The notes under the pieces are model-generated. The model ran no database searches and was not told the origin of the DNA. It saw only the letters and a list, made by a program, of their open reading frames with translations. From an uncultured Desulfuromonadales bacterium (GTDB lineage: Bacteria; Desulfobacterota; Desulfuromonadia; Desulfuromonadales; Geopsychrobacteraceae), in NCBI GenBank assembly GCA_945787295.1, contig CALZHQ010000037.1, forward strand, positions 1 to 25,377: DNA of 25,377 nucleotides, in the 5' to 3' direction. Below, piece after piece: positions 6,373-14,340 of this stretch (its first letter is position 1; each line of letters opens with the position of its first letter). A program made the translations under genes and the position numbers.

Positions 6373-9300
6373 TTGGCAAAGAGTCAGAAGCGGAAAAAAA
6401 AGCAGAAAACCGGAACCAGCTCGCAGAAGGTAAAGGCCAAAAATTCAGCTTTGGGTCAGATCATCGAAAATAAGTTCGGAGATCTGTACCTCGTTGGAGT
6501 TAATGGCAACTCTTTTGACGCCTTTGGCTCAGCAGCTTTTTATAAAAAGGCCTACGGGACCCAGCTCTTCCAGGAGGGGCTGCTGTATATATTTGTTGGT
6601 ACCGACTCCGGTTTACTACCAGAATTCATTCATGGCCAAGGGGTGCCGAACGATTCCCGCTACCTGTTCATCGAAACAGATGAAGTCTACGCCCACCTGG
6701 AGTCACTCTGTCCCCATGAAGTCTTTGCGCCAGCCATAGTTGTCCGGCCGGCTGCCAAATTGTCAGAAACCTTGGCCGAGCCGAGCCTGGCTGCGTATAT
6801 CCACAACGATAAAAATCTTTTTTTCGAATCGGTGGCCGCCAGAGAAGCAACGCACCGCTCCTATCAAGAGCTTTCCTCGCTGGTCAGCAACGAGTGGATG
6901 GACCGCATCTGGCAGACCAAGGTCGCCGCCAACCAGAAAGATTTTATCGAGAAACAGCTTGCGAACCTGGGGGAGAATCGCGTTTCGAGTCTTTGTCTGC
7001 AAGGTGCGTTTAAGGGGGAAACAGCGGTTTTGCTTGGTGGCGGACCTTCCCTGGATGATGCTTTGCCCTGGATCAAAGCAAATCGCGACAGGCTCGTGAT
7101 ATTGGCAATTTCGCGGGTTTGCCGACGCCTGCGGGAAGTTGATCTGGTGCCCGATATCGTCTTTTCTGTTGACCCTCAGCCGATTAATTATGAGAACAGC
7201 GTCGACTTGTTTTATTTCTGGCAGGACAGCCTGTTTGTTCATGCTCACCAGGTTTCTCCGCGCCTCATAGCCCAGTGGCGTGGCAAAAGTGTCTACTCCG
7301 GCCCTCGTTTTCCCTGGCCGACCCCTTTAAATGAGAAGACGTTGCCGCTGGCCAATCCGACGGTAACCAATACCGCCCTTGTTTCCGCTGTCGAAATGGG
7401 TTTTTCCAAAGTCATTCTGGCTGGGGTCGATTTATGCCATAGCCCGGATGGGCAATCCCATGCGCAAGGGAATAAAGAGCGTAAAGTCGGCGCAAATGTT
7501 TATGACAAATATATTCAGGTCGAAACTTATGGTGGCAGTTTCGTCAAAACTGTTCCGGCTTATGCCAATGCGATTAAAGAACTGGGACAGCAGGCCGCCG
7601 AGGCCCTTAGAAATGGCTGCCAAGTAGTCAATACGGCGGCCAACGCCGCTGTTGTAGAGAACATCAGCTATCAACCGATTAGCGATATTCACTGCGAAAA
7701 ACCGGCAGAGGAGCAGGTAACTCAAATCTTTGCCATGTTTGCCGGCTCCCTCTCTGAGCAGCGTCACTCTCACTATCTCGCCATGCTGGCAGAATTGCAG
7801 CAGGGAATCGTCCAACTTGATGAATTGATCCTGCTGGGCAAGCAGGCCAAAGAGCACCTTAAGGGTCTGCTCAAAACCGGGCAGCCCGAATTCCATCAGC
7901 GGTATCTACGGGAATTGAAGCAACTTGAGTCGCGGCTGGCAAGCGATCTGGCGGATATCTTTTCAACCGTCAAAACCTTTGGTGCCCAGGAGTTTCTTCA
8001 ACTGGAGGCAATTGATAAAGATAAAGGAAAAGCTGCCGTTGAACAGTTTCAGCTCAATCTACAACACTACCGAGTTTTAGAGGATGCTGCCGAAAAGCTG
8101 CGGAATTGTTGCCTGGACGCCGAAAAACGCCTGAATGCGCGTTGTCAAGAAGAGAGCCAGCAGGTCAATTTTTCTCTGCTGAAGAAACAATGGCTCAAAG
8201 ATGAGCAAGTCGGGCGAGCTTTATTCTGGAGTGATAGCCACCCTGATCAACTCGCGACAATGGCGGCAGCTGAGAAGAAGGATCTGGAAAAACTAAGAAA
8301 CCGCTTTCACCACTACCTGAACAACTACGCTGCTGACTACAACGCATTGAAAAACGTCAGCAATGATCATTTTATGCTGCTGGAGCGCAGTATTGCAGCT
8401 TTTGCAGAGGCCGACCAGATTGGTTTACAGCTGTTGGAACAAATCGTTCAACAGGAAGCGGTGCCAGTCCATACCGGGATTTTGCTGGGCACCCGTTCGG
8501 CGCCGAATGAGGGCAGCTATCTGCAGCAGGGATATCTGCCGGCGAGCCAGATGAGCGTTCAGCCAGACGATATGCTCTACGCCTATGTGTGTTTACCTGC
8601 AGCGAATCCACCGACTGCGATCATGCTCCAGTGGCAGACCACTGCAGGGATGCATCGTGCATATTGGGGGGAGGACAATATTGAATGGGGGGATGCCGAT
8701 GACGAAGCGCGGGTACGGATAGGCCCCCTGCCGGAAATCGATCAATGGGTGCGTCTGGAACTGCCAGCGAAAACTGTTGGTCTGGAAGGGCAAGAGGTCC
8801 TCGGCTTTGCCCTGTTTAACGACACCGGACGAGCCTATTGGGATATTACCGGAACCTTCTCCAACTCTGCTGAAAAGGTTGCTTGGGTTGAGGAGGGTTT
8901 AGATCCGGCCGGCGCCCTGGGAAAGGGCTGGGATTGGTTGGGGGTTGCTCCTTATCCCGGGGAAACGATGACGGCTCGCTATTTTAGTGGGACCAGTGAA
9001 CCTCTGCAGCTTGACGCGGGCGACCGGTTGTATATCGATGTCTGTTTCGATCCGGCCGCACCCAGCTCGGAGCTTATGCTGCAGTGGATCAGTTTTGATG
9101 CTGAGCACCGTGCCTACTGGGGTAAAAATTTTATCGATTGGGGGGAAGAAGGTACCGAAGCTCGCTATCATGCAGGACCCTTGCCAGGGGCGGGTGACTG
9201 GGTGCGACTCGAGGTGGCGGCTGAAGCTGTTGGACTCGAGGGGGAACAGGTTTCCGGCGTCAGTGTCATTTTGCTCAATGGCCGCTGCTTTGGCCGGGGG

Positions 9301-9873
9301 CTCGGCAAAATTTCTGCTGCTGGCAATGAGATCAACTGGCTGGCGGATGGGCTGCCGGCAGGGGCTGTTCTCGAGGGGGTCGGAGAAGGCTGGAGCGCCT
9401 GGCTTGATCCGGGTTATGAGGCTTTAAAACTTTTGCTCGCAGGCTATATCGCGGAACTGCAGCAAGATACCGAGGCAGCCTTAAACACTTATCACGGCTT
9501 GGTTGGCGAAGAGGTCTGGCCGCCAGCCATGCAGCAGGCCCTGCTACGGATAGCTGCGCTTTCGCTCAAACAGCAGGATTATGACAATGCCTTGCTGGCT
9601 CACCAGTGTCTTGCCGATATCTCGCTTGAGCATCAGCCGAGATACGCTGAATTCCTGGTGCTGGTCGGTGAGAAGCAACAGGCCGCCGAGGTCTACAGCC
9701 AGTATCTACAGCGCGCGCCGCATGACTTAGAGACCATGCTGAGGCTGGGCAAACTTTATCTTGAGATGCAGATTCTCGAGGCTGCGAGGATGGCCTTTCA
9801 ATTTGTTTTGGAAGAGGAACCAAACAATCAAGCGGCACAGACCCTGTTGAAAGATCTGGAGGACGCATGCTAA
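6373..9873 (+). CDS. Maf-family flagellin glycosyltransferase, multidomain
   Basis: Motility-associated factor (Maf) proteins transfer nonulosonic acids such as pseudaminic acid to flagellin in the cytoplasm. The DUF115/MptE-like core spans about residues 205-435. It has the nucleotide-sugar loop LLGGGPSLDD (GGGPSLDD at 222-229), then DLVPDIVFSVDPQ, TNTALVSAVEMGFSKVILAG and the GVDLCHS region. Residues about 450-700 are long helices. Two tandem beta-rich modules of 151 residues follow, sharing MLQW (751 and 902), HRAYWG (761 and 912), WVRLE (792 and 943) and VGLEG (802 and 953). A third copy begins at 987 but stops after about 27 residues. The C-terminus (about 1017-1166) is TPR-like. The start is a TTG at 6373: a stop at 6337 precedes it, there is no nearby in-frame ATG, and the ribosome site is weak. 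The N-terminus is very lysine-rich. It overlaps pseB by 7 bases. Core assignment is strong; the function of the added domains is unknown. Confidence 0.88.
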   Translation: MAKSQKRKKKQKTGTSSQKVKAKNSALGQIIENKFGDLYLVGVNGNSFDAFGSAAFYKKAYGTQLFQEGLLYIFVGTDSGLLPEFIHGQGVPNDSRYLFIETDEVYAHLESLCPHEVFAPAIVVRPAAKLSETLAEPSLAAYIHNDKNLFFESVAAREATHRSYQELSSLVSNEWMDRIWQTKVAANQKDFIEKQLANLGENRVSSLCLQGAFKGETAVLLGGGPSLDDALPWIKANRDRLVILAISRVCRRLREVDLVPDIVFSVDPQPINYENSVDLFYFWQDSLFVHAHQVSPRLIAQWRGKSVYSGPRFPWPTPLNEKTLPLANPTVTNTALVSAVEMGFSKVILAGVDLCHSPDGQSHAQGNKERKVGANVYDKYIQVETYGGSFVKTVPAYANAIKELGQQAAEALRNGCQVVNTAANAAVVENISYQPISDIHCEKPAEEQVTQIFAMFAGSLSEQRHSHYLAMLAELQQGIVQLDELILLGKQAKEHLKGLLKTGQPEFHQRYLRELKQLESRLASDLADIFSTVKTFGAQEFLQLEAIDKDKGKAAVEQFQLNLQHYRVLEDAAEKLRNCCLDAEKRLNARCQEESQQVNFSLLKKQWLKDEQVGRALFWSDSHPDQLATMAAAEKKDLEKLRNRFHHYLNNYAADYNALKNVSNDHFMLLERSIAAFAEADQIGLQLLEQIVQQEAVPVHTGILLGTRSAPNEGSYLQQGYLPASQMSVQPDDMLYAYVCLPAANPPTAIMLQWQTTAGMHRAYWGEDNIEWGDADDEARVRIGPLPEIDQWVRLELPAKTVGLEGQEVLGFALFNDTGRAYWDITGTFSNSAEKVAWVEEGLDPAGALGKGWDWLGVAPYPGETMTARYFSGTSEPLQLDAGDRLYIDVCFDPAAPSSELMLQWISFDAEHRAYWGKNFIDWGEEGTEARYHAGPLPGAGDWVRLEVAAEAVGLEGEQVSGVSVILLNGRCFGRGLGKISAAGNEINWLADGLPAGAVLEGVGEGWSAWLDPGYEALKLLLAGYIAELQQDTEAALNTYHGLVGEEVWPPAMQQALLRIAALSLKQQDYDNALLAHQCLADISLEHQPRYAEFLVLVGEKQQAAEVYSQYLQRAPHDLETMLRLGKLYLEMQILEAARMAFQFVLEEEPNNQAAQTLLKDLEDAC

Positions 9874-10877
9874 ATGGTAAATCGGTCCTGATCACCGGTG
9901 GCACCGGTTCGTTCGGGCAGAAATTTGTGGAAACCCTGTTCAAGCGTTACCCCAAAGTGGAGCGGGTGGCGATCTTCTCGCGTGACGAACTCAAACAGTT
10001 CGAGATGGCGCAGCATTTTCCCAAGAGCAAGTACGACCAGATCCGTTATTTTCTTGGTGATGTGCGGGATAAAGATCGGGTCAAGCGGGCCCTGGAAGGA
10101 ATCGATATCGTTATCCATGCCGCAGCCTTGAAACAAGTCCCGGCGGCCGAATATAACCCCTTTGAAGTCATCAAGACCAATGTCCTCGGCGCCCAGAATG
10201 TCATCGAGTCCTGCTTTGACCTGGAGGTAGAAAAGGTCGTCGCTTTAAGTACCGACAAAGCTGCGGCGCCGATCAACCTTTACGGTGCCACCAAGCTTTG
10301 CTCCGATAAACTGTTTGTCGCCGCCAATAACATGAAAGGGAAGCGTAATATCAAGCTGTCGGTCGTGCGCTACGGCAATGTTCTCGGCAGTCGCGGCAGT
10401 GTGATCCCTTATTTTTTAAAAATGCACAAGGAGGGGCAACCGATCCCGATTACCGATGAGCGCATGACCCGCTTCAGCATTACCCTCGAAGAGGGGGTCG
10501 AACTGGTGATGAAGGCGCTCGATGTGATGTGGGGAGGTGAAATATTTGTGCCCAAAATCCCTAGCGTGCGGATTGTCGATCTCGCCGAAGCGATCGCGCC
10601 GGGAGCAAAACATGAAACCATCGGCATTCGCCCAGGGGAGAAGACGGACGAAGAGATGATCACCGAAACCGATGGGCCTAACACCATCGAGTTCGGCGAT
10701 TATTTTACCATCCTGCCATCGATGAATTTTCTCGATACCGAGGCGCTGATGAAGGCATATAATGGCCGTATGTGCCGGCCTGGTTTCAAGTACAATAGTG
10801 GTAACAATACTGACTGGTTGACGGTGCCCCAGATTCGTAAGCTGGTTGCCGATTTTGTCGCTGAGTATGGCTGCTAG
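9867..10877 (+). CDS. pseB: PseB, UDP-GlcNAc 4,6-dehydratase (inverting)
   Basis: PseB is the first enzyme of pseudaminic acid synthesis. It converts UDP-N-acetylglucosamine to UDP-2-acetamido-2,6-dideoxy-beta-L-arabino-hexos-4-ulose, using tightly bound NADP. The 336-residue protein is a cytosolic short-chain dehydrogenase/reductase. The dinucleotide loop TGGTGSFG is at residues 10-17, STDKAAAPINLYGATK is at about 128-143, and the YxxxK pair is Y139/K143. The soluble length separates it from the membrane-anchored PglF/WbpM dehydratases. The ATG overlaps the end of maf by 7 bases, with GGAGG at 9858-9862. The stop overlaps pseC by 11 bases. An operon with a Maf transferase strongly supports a role in flagellin glycan supply. 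Confidence 0.94.
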   Translation: MLNGKSVLITGGTGSFGQKFVETLFKRYPKVERVAIFSRDELKQFEMAQHFPKSKYDQIRYFLGDVRDKDRVKRALEGIDIVIHAAALKQVPAAEYNPFEVIKTNVLGAQNVIESCFDLEVEKVVALSTDKAAAPINLYGATKLCSDKLFVAANNMKGKRNIKLSVVRYGNVLGSRGSVIPYFLKMHKEGQPIPITDERMTRFSITLEEGVELVMKALDVMWGGEIFVPKIPSVRIVDLAEAIAPGAKHETIGIRPGEKTDEEMITETDGPNTIEFGDYFTILPSMNFLDTEALMKAYNGRMCRPGFKYNSGNNTDWLTVPQIRKLVADFVAEYGC

Positions 10878-12009
10878 TAACGGGCTGCCCTACGGCCGGC
10901 AGCAGATCGATGAGGCGGACATCGCCGCCGTGGTTGAGGTGCTGCGTTCCGACTGGCTGACCACTGGGCCGAAGATCACGGAATTCGAACAGGCGATTGC
11001 AGATTTTGTTGGCTGTCAACATGCCGTGGCAGTCTCGAGCGGTACCGCAGCACTGCACGCAGCGGTTGCCGCGGCAGGAATCGGGCCTGGGGATGAGGTC
11101 ATCCTGCCACCATTGACCTTTGCCGCCACCGCCAATGCGGTTCTATACCAAGGCGGTACGCCCGTTTTCGCCGATGTCGATCCCACCACCCTGCTCCTTG
11201 ATCCAGCTTCCGTCGAGGACAAAATTACCTCCCGCAGCAAAGCGATTATCGCGGTCGATTATGCCGGTCAGCCTTGTGATTACAATCGGTTGCAAGAACT
11301 CGCCGAGGGGCGTCAGCTGCAGCTACTGGCTGATGCCAGCCATTCGCTGGGGGCCTCAGACCAGGGCCACGCCTGTGGCCGGCTGGCCGAGCTGACCACC
11401 TTCAGTTTTCATCCGGTTAAGCCGGTGACCTGTGGTGAGGGCGGGGTGGTAACCTGTGACTCTGTCGATCATGCCAAGCGGCTCCGGCGCTTCCGAAACC
11501 ACGGGATTTCGCAGGATCATCATCAGCGGCAGCAGCGCGGGAGCCATGGTTACGATATGGTTGAGCTCGGTTATAATTACCGCATGAGCGACTTGCAGGC
11601 GGCGCTCGGACTGAGTCAGCTGAATAAATTGCCTGGCTGGATTGCGCGGCGCCAAAATCTGGCGGACTGCTATGCGCAAGGCTTAGCGGAGGTTTCTGGT
11701 ATTGAACCCTTGGCGCTGCGTTCGGAGGTCAGTCACGGTTTTCATCTCTACGTGGTGCGGGTGGTCAATGGCCAGCGGGATCGCTTATTCGAATGGCTGC
11801 AGCAACAGCAGATCGGCGCCAATGTCCACTACCCACCCGTTCACTTGCATTCCTACTACCGGCAAACCCTCGGTACTCAAGCGGGCCTCTGCCCGGTTGC
11901 TGAAGCTGCTGCCCAAGAGGTTCTTTCGCTACCACTTTTCCCGAGTTTGACAGCGACGGATATTCAGCGCGTGGTCGACGCGATCAAGAAATACTTTCGC
12001 GAGGGTTGA
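10867..12009 (+). CDS. pseC: PseC, UDP-4-amino-4,6-dideoxy-sugar aminotransferase
   Basis: PseC is the PLP-dependent transaminase that aminates the PseB product at C4, using glutamate. The 380-residue protein belongs to the DegT/DnrJ/EryC1 family. It has the N-terminal substrate segment LPYGRQQIDEADIAAVVEVL and the SSGTAALHAA cofactor-binding loop. The ADASHSLGA block and the Schiff-base lysine K185 in FSFHPVKPVTCGEGG follow. The SDLQAALGLSQL segment is also typical. ATG 10867 is chosen; a TTG at 10846 is in frame but lies deeper in pseB and adds a non-family stretch. It overlaps pseB by 11 bases. Its TGA is followed directly by the stop codon of the converging minus-strand gene, with no room for a terminator. 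Confidence 0.93.
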   Translation: MAASNGLPYGRQQIDEADIAAVVEVLRSDWLTTGPKITEFEQAIADFVGCQHAVAVSSGTAALHAAVAAAGIGPGDEVILPPLTFAATANAVLYQGGTPVFADVDPTTLLLDPASVEDKITSRSKAIIAVDYAGQPCDYNRLQELAEGRQLQLLADASHSLGASDQGHACGRLAELTTFSFHPVKPVTCGEGGVVTCDSVDHAKRLRRFRNHGISQDHHQRQQRGSHGYDMVELGYNYRMSDLQAALGLSQLNKLPGWIARRQNLADCYAQGLAEVSGIEPLALRSEVSHGFHLYVVRVVNGQRDRLFEWLQQQQIGANVHYPPVHLHSYYRQTLGTQAGLCPVAEAAAQEVLSLPLFPSLTATDIQRVVDAIKKYFREG

Positions 12010-13242
12010 TTAACACCATACTTGGCTTGAAATGTCGATGGTGCTCGCAGCCCCCAGTTGGGCGGAACCCCCATTCAATAATGCGTGCCAAAAGCGGTTG
12101 CTGATCGTTTCCCGATGGGGCAGCAGGGGGAAGCTATCGGGGATGTGGGGATTCTTCGGCCAGAACAGTTCGAACCAACTGTTGTCGGTGACTAGGAAAA
12201 GATCGCGGTAGAAGGCCCAACTATCTGCGAGCTCGCCATTGGCCGAGCGGCCAAGGCGGCGACAGAAATTGACCCCGAAATAGCATTCGGCCGGTAGCCC
12301 TTCCACGCCAAGCTGCAGTAGATTGCTGCTCTGACAGACCTCCAGCAGGCCAAATTGGCGCTCATCCAGGGGGCAGTCCCAGAATTTCAACAGGTCTTTG
12401 GTGCTGCCGTACATGGCTAGGTCGGACGGGCTGTATGGAAGGTACTTGCGGGTAAAGCTCTGCGGAATGACCAGTCGGTTATCCAGCCCCAGTTGCCGGC
12501 AGGCGGTCGGATCATAATGGTCGCGTAGTTGCTCGCACTGGTTGAGCAGGTCCGGGGCCATGACAAACATGTCGGAGCGGGTTTTTAGCACCCGTTCTGC
12601 GCCCTGTTGTTGGCAGTAGCGAAGGCCCGCGCGGGTCGAAACGATTTGCAGATTGCGATTTTGTACTCCGGCCAACTTTGGTGGTGCGTTTAACAGCACC
12701 TGATCGACCAATGGCACAATTTCTTCAAGCAGCTTCGGGTCAGTCCCTTCCCAGGTGGAAAGAACCCGCAAGGAATCAGGATAGTAGCGGGCATAGACTC
12801 CGGCGATCTTGGCGGTCAGCTCAGGAATAACCTGGCCCTGAATCAGGAAGGCGTTGGTTGCGCTGGATTGCCGCTGGGGCAGCGATTGCTGCAGAACCTG
12901 TTCGACTCTTTGCCACTGTTGGCGATAATCGCTGCAGAAGAGAACCGGTGCGTTGATCGAGGTAAAGGGGCCGTAGCTGTTGAGTTGCTGTAAGATCTCA
13001 GTAGAGAAACTGGAGTAGATGACGACCACTACCTGCTGTGGATCTTCCTGTTGCAGGGTTTCCGGAGGGCAAATCTGCAGCCCTGCCTTGCTCGTCCCTT
13101 GCGCCTGCGGGGCATTGTCGACCAGATAGGCAAGTGGCAGGGGGAACAGGCCATGGTAATAATCGTAGACCCCGCCTGAGCCCCAACCGACCAGTTTTTT
13201 ACCGGTCGCCAGCAGATTATAGGGATGATCGGTGTAGCGCAT
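12010..13242 (-). CDS. WavE-like glycan synthesis protein with N-terminal Rossmann module
   Basis: The 410-residue product has two parts. Residues 14-92 are a Rossmann-like module (GKKLVGWGSGGVY, LVDN, LQICPPE, VIYSSF) closely resembling residues 526-605 of the 686-residue protein of this operon. Residues about 125-400 resemble the WavE lipopolysaccharide-synthesis family: STWEGTDP, the acidic motif KTRSDMF (D224) and PYSPSDLAMYGSTKDLLKFW (SPSD ending at D274). WavE is named for Vibrio cholerae core-oligosaccharide synthesis and is probably a glycosyltransferase, but its reaction is not established. It is the last gene of the minus-strand operon, starting 14 bases after the nucleotidyltransferase, with a weak ribosome site. 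No signal peptide or membrane helix is seen. Family call moderate; activity unknown. Confidence 0.65.
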   Translation of the reverse strand: MRYTDHPYNLLATGKKLVGWGSGGVYDYYHGLFPLPLAYLVDNAPQAQGTSKAGLQICPPETLQQEDPQQVVVVIYSSFSTEILQQLNSYGPFTSINAPVLFCSDYRQQWQRVEQVLQQSLPQRQSSATNAFLIQGQVIPELTAKIAGVYARYYPDSLRVLSTWEGTDPKLLEEIVPLVDQVLLNAPPKLAGVQNRNLQIVSTRAGLRYCQQQGAERVLKTRSDMFVMAPDLLNQCEQLRDHYDPTACRQLGLDNRLVIPQSFTRKYLPYSPSDLAMYGSTKDLLKFWDCPLDERQFGLLEVCQSSNLLQLGVEGLPAECYFGVNFCRRLGRSANGELADSWAFYRDLFLVTDNSWFELFWPKNPHIPDSFPLLPHRETISNRFWHALLNGGSAQLGAASTIDISSQVWC

Positions 13243-13256
13243 TAAGCAAGCCGCTT

Positions 13257-14009
13257 TCAGAAATCGGTCGCACGTTTGGCGACCGGCATGGTTAAAAAGC
13301 GTTCCAGATCATCGGGGGTACCGAGTCCGTACATGCCGGCATCGACCTGGCCGATGTTGTAAATCTCCAGAGTCTGGCCGGAAGCGAGCATTTCGTTGTA
13401 GGCTGGCGCCACATAGAACTCGTTGTTGACGCGCAGGTTCTTAGCAATCATGCTTTCCGCAGCAGCCACATAATCTGCTCCGTGTCGGTAGTTGTAGATA
13501 CCGACTGTCGCTTCGTTGGAAACGACTTCTTTTTCTACCACTTCGCAGATCTTGTCCTTTTCATCCATGCGCACGAAAGACCATTTCGAATCGTCGGCCC
13601 ACATGGTCATAATTAAACCATCAGCTCCGGAATCCTCCATTTTCTGCAGATAGTTATTAATGTCGACATCGATCCACTGGTCGCTGTTGGCAATCATCAG
13701 CGGGTCAGCATTGTTGATCAACTCCTTGGCCAGCAGCACTGTACAGGCGGCCCCTTCGGTGACCTGATCGACGTAGATAATTTCACAGCCCGGCGCCAGG
13801 GATGAGAGGTGGGCTTGCAGGCCATACTGGGTATTGTGCTCGCGCAGGCAGATAAAGACAAACCGATGTGGGCAGTCAGGACGCAGGTTGTTAACCACCA
13901 GATCGATCATCGGCTTACCGTTGACATGAATCAGTGGTTTCGGTTGCTGGTAGCCGACGCTGGCGAAGCGACTGCCGCGGCCGGCCATCGGGATGACAAT
14001 ATTCAGCAT
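13257..14009 (-). CDS. Sugar-phosphate nucleotidyltransferase family protein
   Basis: This 250-residue cytosolic GT-A-fold enzyme should join an NTP to a sugar- or polyol-phosphate, releasing pyrophosphate. The signature loop PMAGRGSRF (residues 7-15), QPKPLI with K24, and the metal aspartate D110 in MIANSDQW are intact. The ITEGAACT-like block (VTEGAACTVLL) and the NNEFYVAPAYNEML segment resemble the small Campylobacter Cj1416-type nucleotidyltransferases of capsule loci; that likeness is from memory. The substrate cannot be read. GGGGAG lies 5 bases before the ATG, inside the end of the cupin gene, so the two are coupled. A paralogue with an altered loop is two genes upstream (14327-15091). 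Confidence 0.83.
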   Translation of the reverse strand: MLNIVIPMAGRGSRFASVGYQQPKPLIHVNGKPMIDLVVNNLRPDCPHRFVFICLREHNTQYGLQAHLSSLAPGCEIIYVDQVTEGAACTVLLAKELINNADPLMIANSDQWIDVDINNYLQKMEDSGADGLIMTMWADDSKWSFVRMDEKDKICEVVEKEVVSNEATVGIYNYRHGADYVAAAESMIAKNLRVNNEFYVAPAYNEMLASGQTLEIYNIGQVDAGMYGLGTPDDLERFLTMPVAKRATDF

Positions 14010-14010
14010 C

Positions 14011-14340
14011 TTACTCCCCTTTGAGATATTTGTCGTTGAGGGTGCCGGGAATTTTCAACACCGCGGTGGTGGTGTCAAGAATCGCCCGGAAGTCTGTCCA
14101 TTCATTCGGTTCGATAACGATGATGTCACCGGCAGAATAGGATGTTCCGTTCATTTCGGCCTGGCCGACGACGATGACCGTGATTTCGGTGGCGACCTTG
14201 TGCATATGCCGCTCTTCGTAACTTCCCGCAGGAAAGCGCTGTACGGCAAACTCTACATCGCTGGTTTTATAGACCGCCGGGTCAAAATTACCGACCAGCC
14301 AGCCGCGGACCATGTTGTCGAGGTTGTTAACTTTCATCAT
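14011..14340 (-). CDS. Small cupin-domain protein
   Basis: A 109-residue single-domain cupin. The first cupin motif is complete: G39, H45, H47, E52 and the distal G in the pattern G-x5-HxH-x4-E-x6-G, giving a likely metal site. The second motif (GDIIVIEPNEWTDF) lacks the usual histidine, so the site would have three ligands. Such cupins in polysaccharide loci act as isomerases or binding proteins, but nothing here fixes the substrate. Two consecutive ATG codons begin the frame; AGGAG lies 5 bases before the first. It overlaps the upstream nucleotidyltransferase gene by 14 bases and is sandwiched between two nucleotidyltransferase paralogues, which suggests a role on the same sugar or polyol. 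Confidence 0.78.
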   Translation of the reverse strand: MMKVNNLDNMVRGWLVGNFDPAVYKTSDVEFAVQRFPAGSYEERHMHKVATEITVIVVGQAEMNGTSYSAGDIIVIEPNEWTDFRAILDTTTAVLKIPGTLNDKYLKGE

